Shown here piece by piece: positions 53,188 through 61,548 of a DNA stretch of 64,000 bases. A program made the position numbers and the translations under genes. The notes under the pieces were generated by a model that saw only the letters and a program-made list of their open reading frames with translations, did no database searches and was not told the DNA's origin. Location of the stretch: contig NZ_KB905466.1 in NCBI RefSeq assembly GCF_000381365.1, positions 370,744 through 434,743 of the forward strand, given 5' to 3'. Numbering within the stretch: position 1 is the first letter of the stretch; the number at the start of each line of letters is the position of its first letter. The DNA is from Bacteroides salyersiae WAL 10018 = DSM 18765 = JCM 12988 (GTDB taxonomy: Bacteria > Bacteroidota > Bacteroidia > Bacteroidales > Bacteroidaceae).

Positions 53188-53778
53188 ATGAAAAAGTTAA
53201 TTGCATTATTAGCATTAGTATTGGTAAGTGCATCTACCATGATGTATGCACAAGAATCAGAAAGAGCAGTACGCCGTGCCGACCGTAAAGCACAAAGAGA
53301 TGCAGAAAGAGCAAGACTGAAAGCAGAAGAACAGGCGGCTGATGCAGTGGCCTACCAGCAAGCAGTACAGGCACTGAAGAACAAACAGTTCGTACTTGAA
53401 GCAGATCAAGTAATCTTCCGTAACGGACAAAGTGCGTTCGTATCATCCACAACAAACTTTGTAATGATGAACGGTCAACGCTCTACCGTGCAGGTCGCTT
53501 TCAACACTCCATATCCCGGCCCTAACGGAATCGGTGGTGTAACAGTAGACGGTAGTGCATCGGATATGAAAATTACTACTGATAAAAAAGGAAATGTAAA
53601 CTGCTCATTCAGTGTACAGGGCATCGGTATTTCGGCCCAGATATTTATCTCATTGACCAATGGAGGTAACAATGCTACCGTGACCGTAAACCCGAACTTC
53701 AACAACAATACCCTCACATTGAGTGGTAACATCGTACCGTTAGACCAATCGGATGTATTCAAAGGACGTTCCTGGTAA
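53188..53778 (+). CDS. DUF4251 exported protein
   Basis: A 196-aa periplasmic protein: signal peptide ending MMYAQ, a charged helix (RAVRRADRKAQRDAERARLKAEEQAADAVA... in parts), then a beta-rich DUF4251 domain starting FVLEADQVIFRNGQSAFV and containing NFVMMNGQRSTVQVAFN and GGVTVDGSASD. Function unknown; common in Bacteroides. Ends 43 bp before a small palindromic repeat. Confidence 0.8.
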   Translation: MKKLIALLALVLVSASTMMYAQESERAVRRADRKAQRDAERARLKAEEQAADAVAYQQAVQALKNKQFVLEADQVIFRNGQSAFVSSTTNFVMMNGQRSTVQVAFNTPYPGPNGIGGVTVDGSASDMKITTDKKGNVNCSFSVQGIGISAQIFISLTNGGNNATVTVNPNFNNNTLTLSGNIVPLDQSDVFKGRSW

Positions 53779-53820
53779 TACAAATAAGACGGGCTAAAGG
53801 TAAAACCAATCAAGAATTTC

Positions 53821-53859
53821 AAGAGTGTACACTTTTCACATGCAAGAGTGTACACTCTT
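53821..53859. repeat. AAGAGTGTACACT repeat
   Basis: AAGAGTGTACACT at 53821-53833 and a perfect 16-bp palindrome AAGAGTGTACACTCTT at 53844-53859, downstream of the DUF4251 gene. Could be a regulator site or a weak terminator. Confidence 0.5.
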
Positions 53860-53997
53860 CTTATATAAAAGTCCATACTCTTGTCCTGCAAAAGTATAGA
53901 GTCCCATAAATACTGGTTATCAACACTTTGAGTTATTTTCACTCGTGTTATATTTCAAAATTCATCAAGGTACGAAACGGTTTATGGAAATAATGAG

Positions 53998-54005
53998 TAT
54001 CTTTG
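53998..54005 (+). promoter_or_regulatory. -7 promoter box TATCTTTG
   Basis: TATCTTTG 26 nt before ATG 54031. Confidence 0.5.
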
Positions 54006-54030
54006 AATGGTCAATAAATAAAAAGTAACA

Positions 54031-55587
54031 ATGAACAGTGTATTACGCAAACTCCCGATCGGGATACAGACTTTTGAGGACATCCGCAGAGATAATTATC
54101 TGTATGTAGACAAGACCGCTTTCGTGTGGAGAATAGCGAATACAGGAAAACCTTACTTCTTGAGTCGCCCGCGTCGATTTGGAAAAAGCCTGTTGCTTTC
54201 TACTTTTGAAGCTTACTTTAAAGGTAAGAAAGAGCTGTTCGAAGGACTGGCCATCGAACAGATGGAAAAAGAATGGAGGCAATTTCCGGTACTGCATCTG
54301 GACTTGAATGCTAAAAAATACGAGACCCCGGAAGATTTAAATGCCATGCTTAACCAACATCTTGAAAAATGGGAAAGTCAATATGGCGATGAAAAGAAGG
54401 ACCGCAGTCCGGAAGAACGATTCAGTTATGTTATCAGCCGTGCCAGTGAACAAGCAGGATGTGGTGTAGTAGTATTGGTAGACGAATATGATAAACCCCT
54501 GTTGCAAACCTTGTGTAACATTCCTTTAATGGAAGAATACCGTCAGACACTGAAAGCATTCTATGGTGTTCTGAAAAGTTCCGACCGTTATCTCCGTTTC
54601 GTCTTTCTTACCGGAGTGACGAAGTTTGCACAAGTCAGCGTATTCAGTGACCTGAATCAACTGAATGACATCAGTATGAAGCCCCAATATGCCACGATCT
54701 GCGGTATCACCATGCAAGAATTAACCCATACTTTCGCACCGGAAATACAACAGTTGGCGGAACACAATGGTTTGACACAGGAAGAAGCTCTTCAAAAGAT
54801 GAAGATATCGTATGACGGTTATCATTTCTGCGAATTCGCAGAAGGAGTCTTTAACCCTTTCAGTGTACTCAATCTTTTCGACGGATACAAATTCAGCAAC
54901 TACTGGTTTCAGACAGGTACTCCTACTTTTCTTGTGGAACTGCTCAAAAAAAGCGAATATGATTTACGTACATTGATTGACGGAGTAGAAGCATCCGCCT
55001 CTTCATTTACCGAATACCGGGTAGATGCCAATAATCCGATTCCACTGATTTATCAGAGCGGTTATCTGACAATAAAAGACTATAATCAAGAATTTGAGAT
55101 TTATCTGTTGGAATTTCCCAATGATGAAGTGCGCTATGGCTTTATCAATTTTCTAATACCCTTTTACACTTCCGTATTGAACAACGACCAAAGTTTCTAT
55201 ATTGGAAAATTTATTCAAGAGCTACGTACCGGCGATTACGATTCCTTCCTCACCCGCCTACAAGCTTTCTTTGCTGATTTCCCATACGAGTTGAATGATA
55301 AAAGCGAACGCCATTATCAAGTGGTATTCTACCTCGTTTTCAAATTAATGGGGCAATTCACCGACGTAGAAATACGCAGTGCACGCGGACGGGCAGACGC
55401 TGTTGTGAAGACTCCCGCCTACATCTATATATTTGAATTCAAACTAAATGGAACGGCAGAAGAAGCCTTACAACAAATAGACGATAAAGGATATTTGATT
55501 CCTTACCAAGCCGATGGACGCAAACTTATTAAGATAGGTGTTGAGTTTAGTGCCACCGAAAGAAATATCAGCCGGTGGTTACCATGA
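54031..55587 (+). CDS. AAA-ATPase-like / PD-(D/E)XK nuclease protein
   Basis: A 518-aa protein of the AAA-ATPase_like + PDDEXK_9 family abundant in Bacteroides. The N-terminal part has LPIGIQTFEDIR, DKTAFVWRI and a degenerate Walker A SRPRRFGKSLLLS (~47-59), with VVLVDEYDKPL (~148-158) as Walker B. The C-terminal nuclease fold has RGRADAVV and IFEFKLNG (E-x-K). The role is not established; defence or mobile-element links are speculated. It is followed 15 bp later by a response regulator. Confidence 0.82.
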   Translation: MNSVLRKLPIGIQTFEDIRRDNYLYVDKTAFVWRIANTGKPYFLSRPRRFGKSLLLSTFEAYFKGKKELFEGLAIEQMEKEWRQFPVLHLDLNAKKYETPEDLNAMLNQHLEKWESQYGDEKKDRSPEERFSYVISRASEQAGCGVVVLVDEYDKPLLQTLCNIPLMEEYRQTLKAFYGVLKSSDRYLRFVFLTGVTKFAQVSVFSDLNQLNDISMKPQYATICGITMQELTHTFAPEIQQLAEHNGLTQEEALQKMKISYDGYHFCEFAEGVFNPFSVLNLFDGYKFSNYWFQTGTPTFLVELLKKSEYDLRTLIDGVEASASSFTEYRVDANNPIPLIYQSGYLTIKDYNQEFEIYLLEFPNDEVRYGFINFLIPFYTSVLNNDQSFYIGKFIQELRTGDYDSFLTRLQAFFADFPYELNDKSERHYQVVFYLVFKLMGQFTDVEIRSARGRADAVVKTPAYIYIFEFKLNGTAEEALQQIDDKGYLIPYQADGRKLIKIGVEFSATERNISRWLP

Positions 55588-55602
55588 TAAAGAATACGAT
55601 TC

Positions 55603-56268
55603 ATGAGAGAATATATCATAGCAGATAATCAGGATATCACCAAAGCAGGCATGATGTTTCTGCTCAGTAAGCAGAAAGATGTATCACAACTGCTGGCCGT
55701 AGATAATAAAACAGAACTTATCAGAGAATTACGCCTACACCCACAAGCGGTAGTGATCCTCGATTATACTTTATTTGATTTTGCCGGAGCAGATGAATTG
55801 ATAGTGCTTCGTGAACGTTTTAAGGAGGTGGACTGGCTGCTGTTCTCCGATGAATTGAGCATCGGATTTCTCCGTCAGGTATTATTTAGCAGTATGGCAT
55901 TCGGAGTAGTTATGAAAGATAACTCGAAAGAGGAGATACTCACCGCTCTCCAATGCGCTTCACGCAAGGAACGTTTCATCTGCAACCACGTAACTAACCT
56001 GTTACTGTCCGGAAATATCCAACAGGTATCTTCAAGCACAAATATACAGGAGGATCATTTACTTACCGCCACAGAAAAAAACATTCTCAAAGAAATTGCA
56101 TCAGGCAAGACTACTAAAGAAATTGCCGCAGAAAAGAACCTGAGCTTTCACACCATCAACAGCCATCGTAAAAATATCTTCCGGAAACTCGGAGTAAACA
56201 ATGTACACGAAGCCACCAAATATGCAATGCGGGCGGGGATTGTAGATCTGGCGGAATACTATATTTAG
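55603..56268 (+). CDS. NarL/FixJ-type response regulator
   Basis: 221 aa: a divergent receiver domain (1-120) with the phospho-acceptor D54 in VVILDYTLFD, and a LuxR-type HTH (~150-206: LTATEKNILKEIASGKTTKEIA, then SFHTINSHRKNIFRKLGV). The receiver lacks the usual DD pair near residue 8 (ADNQD is present) and conserved Lys at ~105 reads VVMKDNS. No cognate kinase is adjacent. The final TAG is in the arm of an inverted repeat. Confidence 0.82.
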   Translation: MREYIIADNQDITKAGMMFLLSKQKDVSQLLAVDNKTELIRELRLHPQAVVILDYTLFDFAGADELIVLRERFKEVDWLLFSDELSIGFLRQVLFSSMAFGVVMKDNSKEEILTALQCASRKERFICNHVTNLLLSGNIQQVSSSTNIQEDHLLTATEKNILKEIASGKTTKEIAAEKNLSFHTINSHRKNIFRKLGVNNVHEATKYAMRAGIVDLAEYYI

Positions 56269-56357
56269 TTGAAAGTTGAGAGTTGAAAGTTGAAAGTTGG
56301 CTGCGCTGTTATGCTGCATAGTAACTTTCAACTTTCAACTCTCAACTTTCAACTAAA
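56264..56357. repeat. 35-bp inverted repeat between convergent genes
   Basis: Arms 56264-56298 and 56323-56357 are perfect reverse complements of stuttered TTGAAAG/TTGAGAG heptamers. They contain the stop codons of the regulator (left) and mnmA (right). A bidirectional terminator or repeat insertion. Confidence 0.85.
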
Positions 56358-57417
56358 TAACCACTCCGCTTCCTACACACACCTCCGCCTTCTCATCGTA
56401 AATCACTCCGAACTGTCCGGGAGCAATACCTTGCAGTTTCTCAGAAGAAAGTACATGACAGGTGTTACCTTTACGGACAAGACGTCCTTTAATAAATTCC
56501 GGAGTATGACGAATCTTGAAGGTTATATTTACTTCATTCGAGCCTTCCTCCCAAGGGTTTCCGGTGATAAAATGAAAATCGGAAAGAGAAAACTCCGTAC
56601 CATATTGTGCTTCTGTGTCATAGCCATGAGACACATAAATAATATTCTCTTCAATGTTCTTCTTTATCACAAACCAAGGGCCGCCACCCAATCCCAATCC
56701 TTTACGCTGACCGATAGTGTGAAACCAATATCCCCGGTGAGTTCCGATCCGTTTCCCTGTCTCCCACTCGACCACCGCTCCTTCTTTCTCTCCAAGAAAA
56801 CGGCGGACAAAATCATTGTAGTTTATCTTACCCAAGAAGCAAATGCCTTGGCTGTCTTTTCTACGCGCATTAGGAAGTTTCGCATTTTGTGCTATCTCGC
56901 GCACTTCATGTTTCATCAAATGACCGATAGGAAACATCAGTTTGGAAACTTGAAGATAATCAATCTGAGCAAGAAAATCAGTCTGATCTTTCACGGGATC
57001 TTTGGCTGTACCAAGCCAAATCTTCCTATCCCGCAATAATGTAGTAGCATAATGCCCTGTTGCCGTAAAGTCGAAATCTTTCCCGACACGCTGCTCAAAA
57101 CAACCGAATTTAATCAACTTATTACACATCACATCGGGATTGGGTGTCTGCCCTTTCCGTATCTTATCGATAGCATAGGCTGCCACATTGTCCCAATATT
57201 CACGATGCAGATCGACTATTTCCAATGGCAAGCCATACCTCCGGGCCGTAGCCGTGGCAAGTTCTATGTCCTCTTCGGCAGAACAGTCCATGTATTCCGC
57301 ACCGTCCATACCTATTTTAATATAAAACAACGACGGTTTATACCCCTGCTCACAAAGGAGATGAACGACTACCGAGCTGTCTACCCCACCCGATACTAAA
57401 GCTGCTATATTCTTCAT
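56353..57417 (-). CDS. mnmA: tRNA-specific 2-thiouridylase
   Basis: A 354-aa enzyme that thiolates U34 of Lys, Glu and Gln tRNAs. The PP-loop SGGVDSS lies at 9-15, the catalytic Cys pair is in [12 protein letters not shown] and GICFLGKI, and the C-terminal beta-barrel starts ~205. Length is normal. One of possibly several Bacteroides MnmA paralogues. Its stop overlaps the inverted repeat. Confidence 0.93.
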   Translation of the reverse strand: MKNIAALVSGGVDSSVVVHLLCEQGYKPSLFYIKIGMDGAEYMDCSAEEDIELATATARRYGLPLEIVDLHREYWDNVAAYAIDKIRKGQTPNPDVMCNKLIKFGCFEQRVGKDFDFTATGHYATTLLRDRKIWLGTAKDPVKDQTDFLAQIDYLQVSKLMFPIGHLMKHEVREIAQNAKLPNARRKDSQGICFLGKINYNDFVRRFLGEKEGAVVEWETGKRIGTHRGYWFHTIGQRKGLGLGGGPWFVIKKNIEENIIYVSHGYDTEAQYGTEFSLSDFHFITGNPWEEGSNEVNITFKIRHTPEFIKGRLVRKGNTCHVLSSEKLQGIAPGQFGVIYDEKAEVCVGSGVVI

Positions 57418-57509
57418 GACGGCAAAGATAAAGCAAACGATGTTTACAGGCTATCACACATTAAAGGCATTTTTATACCACAATTGTGGTAGATAAGCGA
57501 AGTATTTCC

Positions 57510-57517
57510 TACATTTG
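57510..57517 (+). promoter_or_regulatory. -7 promoter box TACATTTG
   Basis: TACATTTG 23 nt before ATG 57541; a TTG lies at 57484 but with 23-bp spacing. Confidence 0.5.
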
Positions 57518-57540
57518 CAACTTCTAAAGACGATAAAGAT

Positions 57541-58926
57541 ATGAAGATAAGAAACATACTGTTCACCCCTATATTATTCATCGTGATGATATCCGGTCTT
57601 TTCTCCTGCGGAGTAGACCGTTGGCCGGAGTATGCGGAAGAAACCGAACTGGATATATGGATAGACAGCGTGATGCGTCAGGAATACCTCTGGTACAACG
57701 AAATGCCTTCGGTTACTCCCAACCAATATTTTCTGGCTCCCGCAGAATTCCTCAAGAAAGTGATTTATACTACTCTCGACAAAAATTATTCTTATATAGA
57801 CACACTGAATAAGGTGCAGTCTCCCGAATACGGCTTCGACTATACACTTTATAAGAATGCAGATGTAGATACACTTTATAATGCTTTAATTACAAATGTT
57901 CTTCCCGGCTCTCCGGCTTCAACAGCCGGTCTGGAACGTGGCGAATGGATAGTGAAAGTAGACGATGAATACATCACCAAGAAAAACGAAAAGACCCTTC
58001 TCCAAACAGGAAAAGCCATGACACTGACTTTGGGAAAGTATGAATTGCAAAATATAGAGGATGAAGACAAGAAGACCGAGAAACAGAAAGGAGTGGTTAT
58101 AGAAACCGGAACTGCAAGTATTGGTGCCGAACAAATAGTAGAAGACGACCCGATTCCCGTATACGAAATAGTAACCAGTGCTACAGGAGTAAAAGTAGGA
58201 TATATGGTCTACAACCATTTCACAGCAGGAACTGCCGATGACAAGGAGAAATACAACAACAAACTTCGCGATATCTCCCGGGTATTTGCCAGTGCAGGTG
58301 TGACTCACTTTGTGCTCGACTTACGTAACAATACGGGAGGATCATTAGAATGTGCGCACTTGTTAGCTTCCCTATTAGCACCGGGGAGTGAAGTGGGAAA
58401 AATCTGTGCCCATCTGGAATATAACGACAAGCAATCCTATAAAGACTTCGACTTGCTCTTCGACCCGCAACTGATAGGAAACGGAGCGAATATGAATATC
58501 CAAAAAGGCTTCATACTAACCAGCAGCACTACTACGGGGATAGCAGGGACTTTTTATGACTGCCTGTTCCCGTTTGATAAATGGGAAATATTAGGTACGG
58601 CACTGCCTGCTATGGGAGTAGCTACCGAAAGTTTTGTCAACCCTAAATACGGTTGGTCGTTGAATCCGGTAGTATGTACTGTTTATAACAGTGCAGGCGA
58701 AGCACATATGGGAGGAAATTTTACTGCCAAATATACAATAGATCAGACATCAACCACTAATTTAGTGACCTATTTGCCACTGGGAAATAAGGAAGAGACA
58801 TTATTCAGTGCAGCTCTCGGAATTATTGACGGAACCTATCCCCCAAAAGAGGAAGAACCGGACGAAGAAACACCGGAAACCGGCACTACATACACGGTCC
58901 GAATCGGAGACGGAATGAGGCCTTAA
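57541..58926 (+). CDS. S41-like peptidase lipoprotein with PDZ domain
   Basis: A 461-aa lipoprotein (lipobox GLFSC, Cys 23). An N-terminal helical region (~30-75), a PDZ-like domain (~95-155: LPGSPASTAGLERGEWIVKV) and a tail-protease S41 domain (~215-430: FVLDLRNNTGGSLECAHLLA). The catalytic block, normally with SASASE, reads TSSTTTGIAGTF, so the usual Ser context is not kept and activity is doubtful. The mature end is Pro/Glu-rich. Followed 13 bp later by another lipoprotein, probably an operon. Confidence 0.75.
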   Translation: MKIRNILFTPILFIVMISGLFSCGVDRWPEYAEETELDIWIDSVMRQEYLWYNEMPSVTPNQYFLAPAEFLKKVIYTTLDKNYSYIDTLNKVQSPEYGFDYTLYKNADVDTLYNALITNVLPGSPASTAGLERGEWIVKVDDEYITKKNEKTLLQTGKAMTLTLGKYELQNIEDEDKKTEKQKGVVIETGTASIGAEQIVEDDPIPVYEIVTSATGVKVGYMVYNHFTAGTADDKEKYNNKLRDISRVFASAGVTHFVLDLRNNTGGSLECAHLLASLLAPGSEVGKICAHLEYNDKQSYKDFDLLFDPQLIGNGANMNIQKGFILTSSTTTGIAGTFYDCLFPFDKWEILGTALPAMGVATESFVNPKYGWSLNPVVCTVYNSAGEAHMGGNFTAKYTIDQTSTTNLVTYLPLGNKEETLFSAALGIIDGTYPPKEEEPDEETPETGTTYTVRIGDGMRP

Positions 58927-58939
58927 TAAAAATAAAATA

Positions 58940-59776
58940 ATGAAACGAATACAACGCAATTTTCTTTTTTTCCTGTTTTTTTCCTTGATGCTGACAGCAT
59001 GTAATGAAAAAGAAGAAGAAGATACGGAAGAAAAAATAGCATGTCTCACCATTACCGAAGCAACCGGTTCCGGAGAAGAAAGAGTAACTACCGAACAGAA
59101 ATTTATCTATGAAGATGGAAAATTAACCCGACACATCACCAAACAGACTTATACGGACAGACTGCTCGAAGGTGAATATACGCATAGTGTCAGCAGCCAG
59201 ATCAGTTACGAACCGGGGAAGGTTATCGTAACCGATGAAACCGGCACCGTATCTACTTATCAGATAGATGAGAAAGGGTATGCCACCATGTGTACCCGCA
59301 AAGAACCCGGCGGTAAAATCCGCACATATACATTCTCTTACTCAACAACAGGAGATGAAAATCTGACCGGAGTGAAAGAAAGTATCGACGGTAGCCCATA
59401 TTCTGAAATATCGATCATTATCCCGGACAATGGTACAATGAATATAACGGAACAAGTAAATACCTATCAAAACACGTTCACCACCGGTATCAATGAGAGT
59501 TGTCCCGGCATATCCAATGAGAAAAGCAAGTTACCATGCCTGTTCCTCTCAGAGCGCTACCCTCTCTCTTTCCATACAGAAGCTTTCTATGCCAACATAC
59601 TCGGAGCTCCTCTTTCCCTTCTTCCGGGTCAGTTGACAATAAAAAATAGCGAAGAAGTTACTACTTATAGCTACACGGAGGACGAAAAAGGATATATCAC
59701 TTCATGTGCAGTAAAAATCAGTATCCCGGGTAGAAACTGGTACCGTTATGTGCAGTATTCGTATCTCTTGAATTGA
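58940..59776 (+). CDS. Beta-rich lipoprotein (DUF4595-like)
   Basis: A 278-aa lipoprotein, lipobox MLTAC (Cys 21) then NEKEEEDTEE. Repeated short strands of the type KFIYEDGKLTRHI, YQIDEKGYATMCT and TYSYTEDEKGYITSC recall DUF4595 and YD-like wraps. No catalytic motif. It likely works with the S41-like lipoprotein 13 bp upstream. Confidence 0.6.
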   Translation: MKRIQRNFLFFLFFSLMLTACNEKEEEDTEEKIACLTITEATGSGEERVTTEQKFIYEDGKLTRHITKQTYTDRLLEGEYTHSVSSQISYEPGKVIVTDETGTVSTYQIDEKGYATMCTRKEPGGKIRTYTFSYSTTGDENLTGVKESIDGSPYSEISIIIPDNGTMNITEQVNTYQNTFTTGINESCPGISNEKSKLPCLFLSERYPLSFHTEAFYANILGAPLSLLPGQLTIKNSEEVTTYSYTEDEKGYITSCAVKISIPGRNWYRYVQYSYLLN

Positions 59777-59875
59777 TCACTTTTTTGTCAAGAGCAGATT
59801 TACGCATTCTTAACTAAAAAGCGAGGGTTACAGGAACAAAAGAACGTTTTATCTGAAAACAGTATCAATTGTACT

Positions 59876-59948
59876 GCGACAAGTAATGAAAGGCATCGTA
59901 ACAAGTAATGAAACATGTCGTAACAAGTAATGAAACATGTCGTAACAT
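59876..59948. repeat. 22-bp tandem repeats
   Basis: CGTAACAAGTAATGAAACATGT repeated exactly at 59897-59918 and 59919-59940, with partial units on each side (59876-59896 and 59941-59948). It is in the 380-bp spacer between two convergent genes, which otherwise holds only the terminator at 60027. Confidence 0.8.
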
Positions 59949-60026
59949 ACCGGCATATTCTCCGTAAAGACCGTCCTTAATCACCCGGAATACCCTGTTC
60001 AGTAGGTTTCTCAAGCAGAAAGAAAT

Positions 60027-60055
60027 AAAAAAAGGAGAAAGCTAAAGCTTTCTCC
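60027..60055 (-). terminator. Terminator of esterase gene
   Basis: GGAGAAAGCT-AA-AGCTTTCTCC, followed on the minus strand by TTTTTTT. Confidence 0.85.
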
Positions 60056-60156
60056 TTCCTGTGTAATCTAACTGAATCTACTATATGATTATGTCTGTAA
60101 AGATACGACATAAAAACAGTAAATCAAACTTTCGATCAACTATTTCTTACTGCTTT

Positions 60157-60972
60157 TCACTTCTTAAAGAATTTACTGAAAAAAAGAATCTGATAATCGA
60201 TGGAGTTATTCCAGTACTCACCGTTGTGCGCTCCCGGACGGGTGATGAAATCATGATCGATCTTCAGTTCCAACAAACGGTTGTGCAGATTCTTATTTAC
60301 ATCCAGAAAGAAATCCGCTTCCCCACAATCCACAATCAATGCCAAATCACCATTCTGCAACTTATCCACCTGATTAATAACCGTATGATCATCCCACACC
60401 TGTCTGTTTTCTTCGATTGTTCCCAATTGCTCGGACATCAACCAATTCTTCGGGAACGGACGGATATCGACTCCACCACTGGTACTACCTGCTGCACCGA
60501 ACACATCTTTATGCCGGATGGCATTCCAAAGTGCTCCATGCCCGCCCATACTAAGCCCGGTAATGGCGCGTCCACGACGATCGGCTATCGTTTTATAATG
60601 TTTGTCTACGTAATTGATCATTTCTGAAGAGACAAAAGTCTCGTAGCGATAATCCTTATTCTTCGGGCTATCCCAATACCAACTGTTTTTACCATCGGGA
60701 CATACAAAAATAATTCCTTTTTCATCGGCAATCTGCGGAAGTTCAGGGCGAATGCCGATCCACGTCTTGGCATTACCGCCAAAACCATGCAACAGGTATA
60801 TCACCGGGCAATCAACACCCTTTGTGCCCAAAGCAATATCAGGAACAACCACTACCACTTGCACTTCCTTGTTCATAGAAGGGCTTTTTACCATCAGCGT
60901 ATCTACCTGTGCCGCATAAAACGGAAGTACTGACCACAACAGACAGAGCAATAATAAACTTTTTCTTTTCAT
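60157..60972 (-). CDS. Secreted esterase (PF00756, CE1-like)
   Basis: A 271-aa alpha/beta hydrolase with signal peptide (to ~A21). Nucleophile S141 in GLSMGGHGA, oxyanion loop LLHGFGGN (61-68), acid in IVDCGEADFFLD and His in RPGAHNGEYW. The family includes feruloyl/acetyl-xylan esterases and S-formylglutathione hydrolase; export favours a polysaccharide ester role, but the substrate is not shown. It is 26 bp downstream of the DUF2007 gene. Confidence 0.82.
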   Translation of the reverse strand: MKRKSLLLLCLLWSVLPFYAAQVDTLMVKSPSMNKEVQVVVVVPDIALGTKGVDCPVIYLLHGFGGNAKTWIGIRPELPQIADEKGIIFVCPDGKNSWYWDSPKNKDYRYETFVSSEMINYVDKHYKTIADRRGRAITGLSMGGHGALWNAIRHKDVFGAAGSTSGGVDIRPFPKNWLMSEQLGTIEENRQVWDDHTVINQVDKLQNGDLALIVDCGEADFFLDVNKNLHNRLLELKIDHDFITRPGAHNGEYWNNSIDYQILFFSKFFKK

Positions 60973-60998
60973 CGCATTAAAAACATTTGCATTAAAAA

Positions 60999-61436
60999 TT
61001 AAATCCGGGATTCTTCTTCTCTCTCATAATCCGCAGAAACCGGTTTATCGAAGAGAGCCTTACAACGATTGCATTTATAAGTCCAATGATTGTCTCCGGG
61101 AGGCGCCATAACCAGCAAAGACAATACCGCAGCACAAGCTGCCCGCATCCGTCTGTCGCTCCGCAACTTAAATGTGATATCCGCCGAACCGCAATAAGGG
61201 CAACATTTCAGATCCTCCGGAAAGCTCTGATTATCACGCAACACCTGAAGGGCACGTTCATAATCTTTCTCATAAACGAAAATATCGACGCCGGAAATAT
61301 TGCTTACACAACTCTTCAGCAATGATGACAGATTTTCATTATGCAACAATGATTCTATTCCCTCATTCTCTAAAGCTCCCTGAAAGATATGCGCCTGCAT
61401 AGCATCATTGCATGTTATCAATCGGACTGTTCTCAT
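60999..61436 (-). CDS. DUF2007 domain protein with zinc ribbon
   Basis: 145 aa. The N-terminal ~70 residues (VRLITCNDAMQAHIFQGALENEGIESLL) are the DUF2007 putative signalling domain. A zinc ribbon is formed by CPYC (78-81) and CNRC (near 125-128), with a hydrophobic helix between them (RAACAAVLSLLVMAP). Function unknown. Operonic with the esterase. Confidence 0.75.
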   Translation of the reverse strand: MRTVRLITCNDAMQAHIFQGALENEGIESLLHNENLSSLLKSCVSNISGVDIFVYEKDYERALQVLRDNQSFPEDLKCCPYCGSADITFKLRSDRRMRAACAAVLSLLVMAPPGDNHWTYKCNRCKALFDKPVSADYEREEESRI

Positions 61437-61509
61437 GATGATTATCTACTCAAGTGATTAATGCCAACAAAAATACCGGATAATAATGAAAAGAAAAACA
61501 TTTTTTATG

Positions 61510-61517
61510 TAATTTTG
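61510..61517 (+). promoter_or_regulatory. -7 promoter box TAATTTTG
   Basis: TAATTTTG 31 nt before the receptor ATG at 61549. Confidence 0.5.
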
Positions 61518-61548
61518 TATTCAAAATAGAAAAGGAAAAACCAAACCA

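Noticed and set aside
59876..59948. Possible CRISPR array
   Set aside because: Units are adjacent without spacers and no cas genes are nearby.
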